64,000 nt of DNA from Streptomyces sp. TLI_235 (GCA_002300355.1 NSGV01000001.1:558001-622000), one strand, 5' to 3'. Shown: positions 8,044 to 17,187, counted from the stretch's first letter. The notes: generated by a model from the sequence alone, not told the origin. A program made the numbers and translations.

Positions 8044-9393
8044 ATGGACCGCGCCCGACTGCAGCACCTGCTCGCCCGTGAGACCGCCGAGGCCGAGCGC
8101 CGCAATCCGCGGTCGAAGGCCGCCTACGAACGCGCCGACCACCTCTTCGGCCGGGTCCCGATGACCTGGATGAACAAGACCGCCGGTGCCTTCCCGCGGT
8201 ACCTCGGCACCGCGCACGGCGCCCGGATCACCGACATCGACGGCCACGAGTACATCGACTTCTGCCTCGGCGACACCGGCGCGATGGCCGGCCACTCCCC
8301 CGAGGTGGTCGCCGCGGCCGTGCAGCGCCGGTTCGCCGAGCAGGGCGGCGCGACGGCGATGCTGCCCACCGAGGACGCCGAGTGGGTGGGCGCCGAGCTG
8401 ACCCGCCGGTTCGGGCTCTCGCACTGGAGCTTCTCGCTGACCGCCACGGACGCCAACCGCTGGGCGATCCGCCTGGCCCGCGCCGTCACCGGCCGCAGTA
8501 AGATCCTGGTGAACAGCTACAGCTACCACGGCAGCGTCGACGAGTCGCTGATCGTCGTCGGCCCGGACGGCCGCGGCACCTCCCGCCCCGGCAACGTCGG
8601 CGCGCCCTGCGACGTCACCCTCACCAGCCGGGTCGCCGAGTTCAACGACCTCGACCAGCTGGAGCGCGAGCTCGCGCACGGCGACGTCGCCGCCGTCCTC
8701 ATGGAACCGGCGCTCACCAACATCGGCATCGTGCTGCCGGAGCCCGGCTACCTGGCCGGCGTCCGCGAGCTCACCCGCCGGCACGACGTGCTGCTGATCA
8801 ACGACGAGACGCACACCTTCTCCGCCGGCCCCGGCGGCTGCACCGCCGCCTGGCACCTCGAGCCGGACATGCTGACCATCGGCAAGGCCATCGGCGGCGG
8901 CATCCCGGCCGGCGCCTACGGCCTCTCCGCGGAGCTCGCCGACCGCCTGCTCGGCCGCAACGACCTCGACCTCGTCGACATGGGCGGCGTCGGCGGCACC
9001 CTGGCCGGCAACGCGCTCTCCGTCGCGGCGATGCGCGCCACCCTGGAGCACGTCCTCACCGACGAGGCCTTCGAGCGGATGGGCAAGCTCGCCGAGCGCT
9101 TCGAGGCCGGTGTCCAGCAGGCGATCGACGTGCACGGCCTGCCCTGGTCGGTCAGCCGGCTCGGCGCCCGCACCGAGTACCGCTTCGCCAGCCCGGCGCC
9201 GCGCACGGGCACCGCCTCGGCCGACGCCGCCGACCCGGAGCTGGAGGACTTCCTCCACCTCTACCTGGCGAACCGCGGCATCCTCGTGACACCGTTCCAC
9301 AACATGGCGCTGATGTGCCCCGCCACCACCGAGACCGACGTGGACGCGCACACCGACGTCTTCTCCGTCGCCCTGGCCCAGCTGGTCGGCTGA
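8044..9393 (+). CDS. Class III aminotransferase (glutamate-1-semialdehyde aminomutase-like)
   Basis: 449-aa PLP enzyme. Lys281 in MLTIGKAIGGGIPAGAYG is the expected Schiff-base lysine and Asp254 in LINDETHTF is the residue that pairs with the pyridine nitrogen. The start ATG 8044 follows TGAGGT. It resembles glutamate-1-semialdehyde aminomutase but is not near haem genes, so it is more likely a catabolic or secondary-metabolic amino acid or amine transaminase. Lrp/AsnC regulator downstream supports an amino-acid-linked substrate. The divergent DUF35-like gene shares the control region. Substrate is not predictable from sequence alone. Confidence 0.85.
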   Translation: MDRARLQHLLARETAEAERRNPRSKAAYERADHLFGRVPMTWMNKTAGAFPRYLGTAHGARITDIDGHEYIDFCLGDTGAMAGHSPEVVAAAVQRRFAEQGGATAMLPTEDAEWVGAELTRRFGLSHWSFSLTATDANRWAIRLARAVTGRSKILVNSYSYHGSVDESLIVVGPDGRGTSRPGNVGAPCDVTLTSRVAEFNDLDQLERELAHGDVAAVLMEPALTNIGIVLPEPGYLAGVRELTRRHDVLLINDETHTFSAGPGGCTAAWHLEPDMLTIGKAIGGGIPAGAYGLSAELADRLLGRNDLDLVDMGGVGGTLAGNALSVAAMRATLEHVLTDEAFERMGKLAERFEAGVQQAIDVHGLPWSVSRLGARTEYRFASPAPRTGTASADAADPELEDFLHLYLANRGILVTPFHNMALMCPATTETDVDAHTDVFSVALAQLVG

Positions 9394-9457
9394 GCCCCCG
9401 TCCGATCCGGGCCGCCGGTGCCCTCCTCGGCACCGGCGGCCTGGCGGTAGGGTTCGA

Positions 9458-9931
9458 GTGTCGACGGGGCGGACCGAGGAGTTGCGGATTTTGGACGACA
9501 TCGACCGGGCCATCCTGCGCGAGTTGCAGACCGACGGCCGGATCGCGTACGCCGACCTCGGCCCCAAGGTGGGCCTGTCGGCCTCGGCCGCCCGGCAGCG
9601 GCTGCAGCGGCTGATCGACGCCAAGGCCGTCCAGGTCGTCGGGGTGACCGACCCGATGGCCATGGGCGGGCAGGCGATGGCGATGCTCGGCATCGCGGTG
9701 GACGGCGACCCGCGCGGGGTCGCCGACGAGCTCGCCCGGCACGGCGAGGTGGTCTACTCGGTGCTGACCGCGGGCGGCTTCGACCTGTTCGCCGAGGTTG
9801 TCTGCCCGGGCCCGCGGGAACTGCTCGACTTCGTGAACGACACCGTGCGGCCGATCGAGGGCGTCAAGCACATCCAGTCCTTCCCGTACTTCGGCATCCA
9901 CACCCACCGGTTCTTCTGGGACGTGGGCTGA
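9458..9931 (+). CDS. Lrp/AsnC-family transcriptional regulator
   Basis: 157-aa regulator with an N-terminal winged HTH (LDDIDRAILRELQTDGRIAY, then LSASAARQRLQRLIDAKAVQ) and a C-terminal RAM ligand-binding domain (residues about 70-150). The GTG start is at 9458, 65 bases after the aminotransferase. Lrp family members form octamers or tetramers and answer to amino acids. It probably controls the aminotransferase through the AT-rich palindrome at 7931-7968; this is inferred from position. Confidence 0.88.
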   Translation: MSTGRTEELRILDDIDRAILRELQTDGRIAYADLGPKVGLSASAARQRLQRLIDAKAVQVVGVTDPMAMGGQAMAMLGIAVDGDPRGVADELARHGEVVYSVLTAGGFDLFAEVVCPGPRELLDFVNDTVRPIEGVKHIQSFPYFGIHTHRFFWDVG

Positions 9932-10098
9932 CCCCGCGTCAACGGCGCGCCGCGACGGCCCCGCGCCGATCACCACGGTGCCGACCGGCGCTGTGTCGGC
10001 CGGCGCGCTGCGTCGATCGGCGTATTCGGTTCGGCCGTGCGGCTGAACCCGCCGGGCGGGCGGCCGGCGCCGCCCGCCCGGCCCCCTAGCCTGCCGCT

Positions 10099-12582
10099 AT
10101 GACGGAGCAGGGCACCGCCGCGGCCGGCCCGCCGCAGGAGGTCCGGCTCGCCCTCGTCCTCAACGGCGGTGTCAGCCTCGCGGTCTGGATGGGCGGTGTG
10201 GCCCACGAACTCGACCTGCTGCGCCGCGCCTCCCGCGGCGACGACGAGACGGGCGTACCCGAGCGCGACCGCCCCGCCTTCCGGATCTGGCGGCGCCTCA
10301 CCCGGGAGTCCGGCAAGCGGGTCGTGATCGACGTCGTCGCCGGCACCTCCGCGGGCGGGCTGAACGGCGTCCTGCTGGCCACCGCGATCGCCCGCGGCAC
10401 GGCCCTGCCCGACCTGCGTGGCATCTGGGACCGGGCCGCCGACCTCACCCGTCTGCTCGCCCAGGACGCCGGCGGCAGCCTGCTGCGCGGCACCGTCGTC
10501 GAGGAGACCCTCGCCGAGGCGCTCGCCGCGATGGGCGAGGAACCGCAGCTCGCCGAACCGGTCACGCTGTTCCTCACCGCCACCGCCCTCGACGGCCGGC
10601 CCCGGCGCTACGTCGACGGCTTCGGCGGCGCCTTCGACGTGCCCGACCACCGCCGGCTCTACCGCTTCCGGCACGACGACGAGGCGGCCGGCTACGAGCG
10701 CACCGCCGCCGGGCGGTGGCGGGTCGTCCGGCGGCCCCGCCGGGACTTCCACGGCCCGCTCGGCCGCCCGTCCGCCGCCCTGCTGCGGGCCGCCCGGGCC
10801 ACCGCCGGCTTCCCGGTGGCCTTCACCCCGGTGCAGGAGGCACCGATGGCGGACCACCGCGAACCGCCCGCGGACATCCCCAGCAGCTCCGTCATGGACG
10901 GCGGCGTCCTCGACAACGAGCCGTTCCGGCCGGTCCTCGACGCGATCGGCGAACGGCTCGCAGACCGGCGGCCCGAGCGCGTCCTGGTGTACGTGGTGCC
11001 CTCCGCCGGAACCGTCCGGCAGGAGGGCGTCGGCCGCAAGCGGCCCGAGGACATCACCTGGACGGAGGCCGCCGCGACCGCCCTGCGCTACCCCCGCGAG
11101 GCCAACTTCCGCTCCGCCACCGAGGACCTCGCCGAACGGCTGCGCACCCGGGTCGGCGAGGTCCAGTACCGGCTGTTCCGCGAGCTGTACGAGGACCCCG
11201 CCCGGGCCACCCGCACACTGCACCGGGCCGCCGAACTCGTCGGCGACTACCGCCGCAGCCGGGCCGCGGCCGTCGTCTGGGACGCCCGCCGGCAGGCCGC
11301 CGCCGACGGCGCCACCGCCCTCGTCAACCCGCCCGGGGCGGACGCCGACTGGCTGCCCGGCCGAAGCCCCGACTGGCTGCCGCCGCCCGCCGGCGACCAC
11401 GACGACCCGGTGCACACCGCCGACCCGGACGACTGGCGGTGGGGCCTCACCCCCACCGAACGCGTCCTGCGGCTGCTGCTCTCCGACCTTCAGCGGCGCC
11501 TGCCGGACTGTGCGGAGACCCAGCGGCGGCAGCTGACCGCGGCCGCCGGCGAGGTCTGCCGCCGACTCGCCGAGAGCCGCGCCGTGGCGGCGGCCGTCCG
11601 CGCCGCCCTGCGCGAGGGCCCGCCGGCCGGGCCGTCCGACGCCGGCATCGCCGACCAGGTCGGCGCGGTCTTCGCCCGGCTGGACGTCGCCCGCACGCTA
11701 GGCGGCCTCGTCCGGCAGGCCGCCGACAGCTACCTCACCGCCCTGCACACCCTCGGCGAACGGCGCTTCGCCACCGCCCGGGACGCCCTCGCCTGCTGCC
11801 TCGCCGTCGAAGTCCTCAGCCACGCCTACGCCCCCGCGGCGGCCGTCGTCGAACAGCCCACCCCCGCCTTCGCCTTCCTCCGGCTCGGCCCCGACGACCT
11901 CGGCCCGCTCTTCCGCCAGGACCGCTACGCCGACATGGGCGACCGCAAGCTCTACGGCACCCGGCTCGGCCACTTCGGCGCCTTCGTCGACGAGGACTGG
12001 CGCAGCTCCGACTTCACCTGGGGACGACTCGACGCCGCCCGGCACCTGCTGCGCGTCCTCGTCCCCGAGGCAGGCGAACGCCGCACCCCGGAAGGGGAGC
12101 TGCACAGCGCCCTGCTCGCCGCCGAGATCGGGCAGGAGCGGATGCGGCAGCACCTCGACGAGCTGCTCGGCCCGGACTCGGCACTGCTCGGCCGCTCGGT
12201 CGGCGGCCCCGGGGGCCGCGAGATCCGGCAGCGGACGGCCCGCTCAGCCCGCACCCTGCTGCTCGCCGAACCGGCGGCGGATCCCGCCGGACCCGCGCGG
12301 CCCGCACCGTCCGCGCTCCAGCGGCTCCACCGGCTCGCCCGCGCCGCCCTCGCCCCCGAGCCGCCCGACACCGCCGGTCTGCCCGCACACCGCCGGGTCG
12401 CCCTCCGACTGCTGCGGACCGCCACCCGGCGCACCCGCCGCCAACTGGACGAGGACCCGCTGCCCGGCGCGCTCCGCAGGGCGCTGCGCCGCGACGCCGT
12501 CCGCACCGTCGCCACGGCGGCCGTGCTCTGCCTGCTGATCGGCGCCGGGATCGCCCTGGCGGTGGCCCTGCCGCTGGCCTGA
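10099..12582 (+). CDS. Large patatin-like phospholipase with C-terminal membrane segment
   Basis: 827-aa protein. The patatin catalytic dyad is visible: oxyanion-hole glycines in LNGGVSLAVWMGG (residues 21-33), nucleophile Ser85 in GTSAGG, and Asp267 in MDGGVLDNEP. The remaining 500 residues are helix-rich and match the bacterial patatin-like proteins carrying a DUF3376 region. A single hydrophobic helix close to the C-terminus (TVATAAVLCLLIGAGIALAV) would tie it to the membrane. The likely activity is lipid acyl hydrolysis. There is no cyclic-nucleotide synthase beside it, so a CBASS-type role is not supported. It stands alone, with 167 bases upstream and 483 downstream. Confidence 0.85.
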   Translation: MTEQGTAAAGPPQEVRLALVLNGGVSLAVWMGGVAHELDLLRRASRGDDETGVPERDRPAFRIWRRLTRESGKRVVIDVVAGTSAGGLNGVLLATAIARGTALPDLRGIWDRAADLTRLLAQDAGGSLLRGTVVEETLAEALAAMGEEPQLAEPVTLFLTATALDGRPRRYVDGFGGAFDVPDHRRLYRFRHDDEAAGYERTAAGRWRVVRRPRRDFHGPLGRPSAALLRAARATAGFPVAFTPVQEAPMADHREPPADIPSSSVMDGGVLDNEPFRPVLDAIGERLADRRPERVLVYVVPSAGTVRQEGVGRKRPEDITWTEAAATALRYPREANFRSATEDLAERLRTRVGEVQYRLFRELYEDPARATRTLHRAAELVGDYRRSRAAAVVWDARRQAAADGATALVNPPGADADWLPGRSPDWLPPPAGDHDDPVHTADPDDWRWGLTPTERVLRLLLSDLQRRLPDCAETQRRQLTAAAGEVCRRLAESRAVAAAVRAALREGPPAGPSDAGIADQVGAVFARLDVARTLGGLVRQAADSYLTALHTLGERRFATARDALACCLAVEVLSHAYAPAAAVVEQPTPAFAFLRLGPDDLGPLFRQDRYADMGDRKLYGTRLGHFGAFVDEDWRSSDFTWGRLDAARHLLRVLVPEAGERRTPEGELHSALLAAEIGQERMRQHLDELLGPDSALLGRSVGGPGGREIRQRTARSARTLLLAEPAADPAGPARPAPSALQRLHRLARAALAPEPPDTAGLPAHRRVALRLLRTATRRTRRQLDEDPLPGALRRALRRDAVRTVATAAVLCLLIGAGIALAVALPLA

Positions 12583-13065
12583 CGACTCGTCGGGCAGCCC
12601 GCGGCCTGCTCTGTGAACGGTCACGGACCGCCGTCCGTGCGCCGCCCCGCGGGCGGGCGGAGCACCGCGCCGGTCCGGCGGAAACCTCTTCTCGGTGGGC
12701 GGCAACCTTCGGCGGAGCGGCGGCAACAGAGAGGCAGCCAGGCGCCGACCCGAAGGAGCCCGTCCCGTGCCCAGCCCCGTCCCGACGACACCGTGCGGCC
12801 CGTGCCGCCGTCCCTCGCCACCCGTCCGCGCAGGGGCGGGCCCCGCCCTGCCGGGTGCGGAGGGGTGACGGCCGTGGGCGCCGCGCCCGCCGCGGACCTG
12901 CTCGGCCTGGGCGGGCGGCCGGGCAGACCGGCCCCTTCCACCCTGCTGCGACCTACGGCAACGGTCGGGGCACCCGGTGATCCGCCGGTGGGAGGGGTTG
13001 GTAGGCTGCCGCCCTCCCTGCTGATTGAGAACGCTCACAATGGATCGAGAGGCCACGCCCCGGAC
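12583..13065. other. Gap between patatin gene and sigma factor gene
   Basis: No gene is supported here. A -10-like TAGGCT lies at 13001-13006, sixty bases before the sigma factor start, and could be its promoter. Upstream-open frames through this stretch lack coding bias of the right phase and a ribosome binding site. Confidence 0.4.
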
Positions 13066-13587
13066 ATGATCGTCGACGATGCGTCCGCGGAGTTCCACGA
13101 CTTCTTCGAACGCCACCACGCCGAACTCGCCCGGCTCGCCCACCTCCTGACGGGCGAGGCGGACGCCGCCGACGACCTCGCCGCCGACGCGATGGTGGCG
13201 CTCTGGCACCGCTGGGACCGGGTCCGCGGTGCGGACCACCCGGTGGCGTACGCGCGGGGCGTCGTCGCCAACCTCGCCCGCGGCCGGGTCCGCAGCGCGG
13301 TCCGCGAACGGCGCCGGGTGCTGCTGTTCTGGTCGCACCGCGTGGAGCGGGCGGACGGTCCCGACGTCGCCTCCGTCCTGGACGTCCGGGCGGCGCTCGC
13401 CCGGCTACCCTTTCGCAAGCGGGCCTGCGTGGTGCTCCGTCATGCCATGGACCTCTCCGAGAAGGAGACGGCGGCGGCACTCGGGATATCGGTGGGCACG
13501 GTGAAGAGCCAGACCTCGAAGGGCATGGCGGAACTGCAGCGGCTGCTCGGCGACCGCGCCGGCGAACTGACGGGGAGGAGGAGCTGA
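13066..13587 (+). CDS. SigE-type extracytoplasmic-function sigma factor
   Basis: 173-aa ECF sigma factor. Region 2 is FHDFFERHHAELARLAHLLT to DDLAADAMVALWHRWDRV; region 4 is a classical HTH, LSEKETAAALGISVGTVKSQ. It fits the streptomycete SigE family. ATG 13066 is chosen because region 2 begins ten residues later and the longer frame upstream has no ribosome binding site. The stop overlaps the next gene's ATG by one base (TGATG), so the two are co-translated. That neighbour is a single-pass membrane protein and the probable sensor or regulator. Confidence 0.88.
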   Translation: MIVDDASAEFHDFFERHHAELARLAHLLTGEADAADDLAADAMVALWHRWDRVRGADHPVAYARGVVANLARGRVRSAVRERRRVLLFWSHRVERADGPDVASVLDVRAALARLPFRKRACVVLRHAMDLSEKETAAALGISVGTVKSQTSKGMAELQRLLGDRAGELTGRRS

Positions 13588-14438
13588 TGGACGAACTGCG
13601 CCGACAGCTGCGCGAGGCCGCCGAGGCCCACAGGCCGGACCGGGAGCGCATGCTCGCCCGCGTCGAGCGGGGCATGGCGGCCTCCACCGCCGACCCGTAC
13701 TCCGCCGCCGGTGACCTGCACGCCGGGCGCCACCGGGTGCGCCGCGGCGTCCTCTCCTGGCCCAGGATGGTGCTGGCCGCCGTCGCGGCCACCGGCGTCC
13801 TGGCGGTCGGCGGACTGGCGGTGGCCGCGATCGCCCAGCGCCCGCAGCCGCAACCCGCCCCCACCGCGACACCGAGCGCGGCCCCGGACACGGCTTCGCC
13901 GTCGGCGGCCCCGGAGGCGCTGCCGGCGCCGACCTCGGCCTCGCGCGCGCCGTCCGCTTCGCCGCACCGCAGCGGCTCTGCGGCACCCTCGGCCTCGCCG
14001 TCGCCGAGCCGCCCGCCGGCGACCCGGCCGGCCGGCAGCCGGACCGAGGACGGCCCGCTGTGGGCGGACGGCTCGGTCGACCCGCACAGCACGGACTCCT
14101 GGGCGCAGAGCAATGTCACCTTCAAGACCCGGGAGGTGCTGACCGCGCTGACCGTGGAGCTGCACGTGCCGCAGACCGGCGGGGTGAAGGACACCGGCCA
14201 CTGGCAGACCATGGCGGCGGACGACTTCACGGCGACGGTCCGCGAGGAGGGCGGCGTGCTGGTCTACCGCTGGGTGCTCAAGGCGGGCCGGACCGTCCCG
14301 GTGGGGCAGCAGGTGTTCGCCGGGCAGTACGGGCACAACGCGGGCGGTCGGGACGCCGGCGGCGACTGGTACCGGATCGACGCCGCCACCGCGGGCGGCC
14401 GCCCCTCGGTGTGGGGCGACTTCGCCCGCACCGGCTGA
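13587..14438 (+). CDS. Membrane-anchored partner of the SigE-type sigma factor
   Basis: 283-aa single-pass protein. A short cytoplasmic N-terminus of about 65 residues precedes one membrane helix (MVLAAVAATGVLAVGGLAVA, residues about 66-88), a Pro/Ser/Ala-rich linker of about 65 residues, and an extracellular beta-rich domain from residue 150 (DGPLWADGSVDPHSTDSW onward). No zinc-binding anti-sigma motif (HxxxCxxC) is present. Its one-base overlap with the sigma gene suggests it controls that sigma factor, perhaps sensing the cell surface, but this is inference. The extracellular domain is not recognised. Confidence 0.7.
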   Translation: MDELRRQLREAAEAHRPDRERMLARVERGMAASTADPYSAAGDLHAGRHRVRRGVLSWPRMVLAAVAATGVLAVGGLAVAAIAQRPQPQPAPTATPSAAPDTASPSAAPEALPAPTSASRAPSASPHRSGSAAPSASPSPSRPPATRPAGSRTEDGPLWADGSVDPHSTDSWAQSNVTFKTREVLTALTVELHVPQTGGVKDTGHWQTMAADDFTATVREEGGVLVYRWVLKAGRTVPVGQQVFAGQYGHNAGGRDAGGDWYRIDAATAGGRPSVWGDFARTG

Positions 14439-14449
14439 GCCCCGGCGGG

Positions 14450-14477
14450 ACCGGGTCCTCCGCACGGAGGGCCCGGT
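14450..14477 (+). terminator. Hairpin terminator after the sigma factor operon
   Basis: ACCGGGTCCTCC and GGAGGGCCCGGT pair over 12 bases with one G-T wobble around a GCAC loop, starting 12 bases past the stop codon. No T-tract follows, as is usual in these genomes. Confidence 0.6.
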
Positions 14478-14699
14478 TCTCGCCGTTGTGGGGTGAGCGT
14501 CTCGTCACCTGACGTGACGGTTCGGCGCCCGCAGCGGACGGCCGGGTTTCCGACAGGTGTCCGACCGACGGAGCCGGGGTGGCGCGGCGGCTCGGACGCC
14601 GGGTGTCGTGCGCAGGCCAGAGGGGCCTCGCGGCGCCCTGCACACGTACGCGAGTCTCTTCGGTGCGCGCGTGGCCGGAAATGATCCATCGTCATGAAA

Positions 14700-14719
14700 C
14701 TTGCTGCAAGGATTTGCAG
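14700..14719 (+). promoter_or_regulatory. TTGC-rich operator upstream of the CBM20 gene
   Basis: CTTGCTGCAAG, a near palindrome, is followed by TTTGCAG, giving repeated TTGC/GCAA half-sites 97 bases before the start. Streptomycete amylase promoters carry TTGC-type repeats bound by the LacI-family regulator MalR/Reg1. A starch-binding protein behind this site fits that scheme, but the match is by eye. Confidence 0.4.
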
Positions 14720-14815
14720 TACGTGGACCGCCCGCTCGCCTCCGACGCCGCACGCGAGCCCCGGCCGTCCCCCTCCGCGGCGTCAGGCCGCCATTCGACC
14801 TGGAGGACAACGGAC

Positions 14816-15547
14816 ATGACGTTCCCCCGGCCGCACCGCCCCGCAGGCCGACTGCGCCCCCTCCTGCTGCTCCCCGCACTCGTCGCCTCGCTGGTCGCGA
14901 CCCTGCTGCTGCCCGCCACCGGTGCCCGGGCCGCCACCGCCGGCACCCCCGTGCACCTGCGGGTCACCGTCGGCACCGAGTACGGCGACACCGTGCTGGT
15001 CTCCGGCAGCACCGCCGAACTCGGCGCCTGGGATCCGGCCAAGGCCGTCCCGCTCACCACCGACCCGCGCAGCTACCCGACCTGGTCGGCGGACCTGCTC
15101 CTGCCGCCCGGCGGACAGCTCACCTACAAGTACCTCAGGCGGACCGCCGCCGGGGCGGTGGAGTGGGAGTCGATCCCGAATCGCTCCGTCTACCTGCCCG
15201 GCAGCGGCGGGACGACCCTCGACGACCGCTGGAACGTCACCGGCGAGCACCCGCTGACCGCCGTCTTCAACGCCACCGCCGACACCACCCCGGGGCAGAA
15301 CGTGTACGTCTCCGGCGACCTCGCCGAACTCGGCGCCTGGGATCCGACCAAGGCCGTCCCGCTCACCACGAGCTACGCCGTCTACCCGGAGTGGACCGGC
15401 ATCGCGGCACTGCCCCCGAACACCGCCGTCCGGTACAAGTTCCTGAAGAAGGGCCCGGACGGCACGGTCACCTGGGAGGACGGTCCGAACCGGGCCACCG
15501 TGACCCCGCCGACCGGCACCCTGACCCTGCGCGACAGCTGGCGCTAG
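14816..15547 (+). CDS. Secreted protein of two tandem CBM20 starch-binding domains
   Basis: 243-aa exported protein. A signal peptide (LLLLPALVASLVATLLLPAT, ending ARA-A around residue 40) is followed by two CBM20 modules of about 100 residues. Each carries the hallmark order VTVGTEYGDTVLVSGSTAELG then W-D-P-x-K-A-V-P-L, a strand with YKYLRR or YKFLKK, and a closing D-x-W. No amylase or other catalytic domain is present, so it binds starch or glycogen without cutting it. ATG 14816 has TGGAGGAC nine bases upstream. It is a single-gene unit with its own operator and a strong terminator. Confidence 0.88.
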   Translation: MTFPRPHRPAGRLRPLLLLPALVASLVATLLLPATGARAATAGTPVHLRVTVGTEYGDTVLVSGSTAELGAWDPAKAVPLTTDPRSYPTWSADLLLPPGGQLTYKYLRRTAAGAVEWESIPNRSVYLPGSGGTTLDDRWNVTGEHPLTAVFNATADTTPGQNVYVSGDLAELGAWDPTKAVPLTTSYAVYPEWTGIAALPPNTAVRYKFLKKGPDGTVTWEDGPNRATVTPPTGTLTLRDSWR

Positions 15548-15560
15548 CCGCCAGGCTCCC

Positions 15561-15599
15561 GGCGGCCCCGGCCCGACCTCCGTACGGGCCGGGGCCGCC
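15561..15599. terminator. Bidirectional terminator
   Basis: A perfect 15-base stem (GGCGGCCCCGGCCCG against its complement at 15585-15599) with a 9-base loop lies between the converging CBM20 gene and the small minus-strand gene. It can serve both. Confidence 0.75.
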
Positions 15600-15634
15600 G
15601 CTCTCCCGGGTCGCCGCCACCCCTGCTCTCCGGG

Positions 15635-15916
15635 TCACCGGTCGCGCAGGGCGGCGGCGCAGCGCTCGCAGACCCGCTGGGACCAGCGCGAGGGGTACCA
15701 GACGGCGGCGGCGTCCGCAGCCGGCTGCCAGGGGTCGAGCTGGAGGGTCGCGGTGTCCGAGCCGCAGAAGGTGGCCCCGGCCGGTCCGCCGTCGGCGGCG
15801 ACCGGCGCCGCGTGCACCACGAGGGCCGCACGGCCCTCGGACGCGTGCTCGCCACCGCCCAGGTCGTGCACCGTGCGCGGCTGCTCGATCTCCAGCATGA
15901 CCACCAGCGCCGTCAT
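15635..15916 (-). CDS. Small protein with C-terminal cysteines, unknown function
   Basis: 93-aa protein starting MTALVVMLEIEQPRTVHDLG. The C-terminal half has a lone Cys in FCGSDTATL and a pair in VCERCAAAL, hinting at metal binding. Third-position GC bias supports coding. The ATG at 15916 directly follows GAAGG; an upstream extension to 16060 would run into the promoter of the divergent LapA-like gene. Function is not recognised. Confidence 0.55.
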   Translation of the reverse strand: MTALVVMLEIEQPRTVHDLGGGEHASEGRAALVVHAAPVAADGGPAGATFCGSDTATLQLDPWQPAADAAAVWYPSRWSQRVCERCAAALRDR

Positions 15917-16033
15917 CCTTCGAGCTTCCCGCGTCCCGCCTGCCGCCGCACCTCGCGGCGGGCGGGCACCGGTCACGGGCCCGTGGCGGCACCCTCCGGG
16001 GACGAATCGGGCAAATCGCACGATACTGAAACC

Positions 16034-16303
16034 ATGTCGCAGAACACCCGCACGAACCACGACCCGTCGCGTCTCACGGTCAAGGGCCGCGAGGTACGAC
16101 TGCGCACCATCGCCATGGGCGTCATCGCGGTTCTGGCCATCTGGTTCATCGCGGTCAACACCACCTCGGTGACCATCACCCTGTGGGTCTCCGACGTCAC
16201 CATGCCGCTCTGGGTCGTCCTGACCGTCACGATCCTCGTCGGCATGCTGATCGGCGCCTTCCTCACACGTCGCCGGGCCGCCCGCAAGTCAGCCCGGTCG
16301 TGA
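16034..16303 (+). CDS. LapA/DUF1049-type two-helix membrane protein
   Basis: 89-aa membrane protein with two hydrophobic helices (AMGVIAVLAIWFIAVNTTSV and WVVLTVTILVGMLIGAFL) and a basic tail RRRAARKSARS. This is the layout of LapA-domain (DUF1049) proteins, linked to envelope assembly in other bacteria. The ATG at 16034 has no ribosome binding site; GATACT at 16022-16027 ends six bases before it, so the transcript is likely leaderless. It is divergent from the small gene on the left. Confidence 0.75.
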   Translation: MSQNTRTNHDPSRLTVKGREVRLRTIAMGVIAVLAIWFIAVNTTSVTITLWVSDVTMPLWVVLTVTILVGMLIGAFLTRRRAARKSARS

Positions 16304-16397
16304 CCCCGCAGGCACCGGCCCGCCCGCCACCGGGCGCCCGCCCGACCGCGCGGACCTCGCGCCACGAACCGGTCGGGCGGATGGCGGACGCGCACCG

Positions 16398-17187
16398 CTA
16401 CCGACCCAGGACGGCGCCGCCGTTGACGCCGATCACCTGGCCGGTGACGTAGCCGGCCGCCGGGGAGGCCAGGTAGGCCACGGCTGCGGCGACGTCCTCC
16501 GGGGTGCCGGCCCGGCCGACGAGCGTGTCGGCGACCTTGCGGGCGTGGAAGTCCGGGGTCCATCCCCGGCCGAAGATCTCGGTGTCGGCGACATAGCCCG
16601 GAGCCAGGATGTTGACGGTGACGCCGTCCGGGCCGAGTTGCCGGGCCAGGCCGAAGGCCCAGCCGTGCAGGGCGGCCTTCGCGGCGGCGTACGAGCCGGC
16701 CGAGTGCGGTCCGGCGCCTCCGCGCTGGGCCGCGGCGGAGCTGATGACGATCAGCCGTCCGCCCGGGCGCCGCAGCCGGCCGGCGAGTGCACTGGTGAGC
16801 AGGACGGCACTGAGCAGGTTGGTGTCGAGGTCACGCCGCCAGGCCTCGGCGAGGGCGTCGAGGCTGCCGTCGGCGGGCGGGGTGATGATCGCGGGCGTTG
16901 TTCACCAGGACGTCGACCGGCCCGAGCGCGGCGACCGCCTCGGCGGCCGAGGCCACCTGGGCGGGCACCGTGAGGTCGGCGGCGACCGGGACGACGACCG
17001 CTCCGGCCACGGCCTCGGCGATCTCGTCCCGCGCCCGCTCCAGCACCTCGGCGCGACGGCCGATCACGGCCACCCGGTGCCCGCCGACGGCGAGTTCCCT
17101 GGCCACCGCCTTGCCGATCCCCGTTCCGCCGCCCGACACCACCGCGACCCGTTGCACCACTGCGCCCCCTCGGTCCATGATCGACAT
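16398..17187 (-). pseudogene. Short-chain dehydrogenase/reductase, frameshifted
   Basis: The N-terminal part carries the Rossmann motif VAVVSGGGTGIGKAVA and DVLVNNA. At about 16885 one extra base shifts the frame; the expected IITPPADGSLDALAEAWRRD continues in the next frame through the catalytic segment (ISSAAAQ, then Tyr/Lys in SYAAAKAALHG) to VIGVNGGAVLGR and a stop at 16398. Both halves are full-length and well conserved, so a single indel separates an otherwise complete NAD(P)-dependent SDR. The GTG at 17160 after GAGGGGG is the better start than ATG 17187. A sequencing error is possible. Confidence 0.8.

Noticed and set aside
6103-9693. A 1196-codon minus-strand frame across the HTH-TPR and aminotransferase genes
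   Set aside because: It runs antisense to two well-identified genes and has no recognisable domain; long open antisense frames are normal at this GC content.
10099-12582. Patatin-like protein as a CBASS-type defence effector
   Set aside because: No CD-NTase or other signalling gene is adjacent, and its long DUF3376-like part differs from CapV-type effectors.
12613-13065. Longer N-terminus for the SigE-type factor
   Set aside because: The upstream frame lacks a ribosome binding site and codes for sequence foreign to ECF sigma factors; region 2 starts right after ATG 13066.
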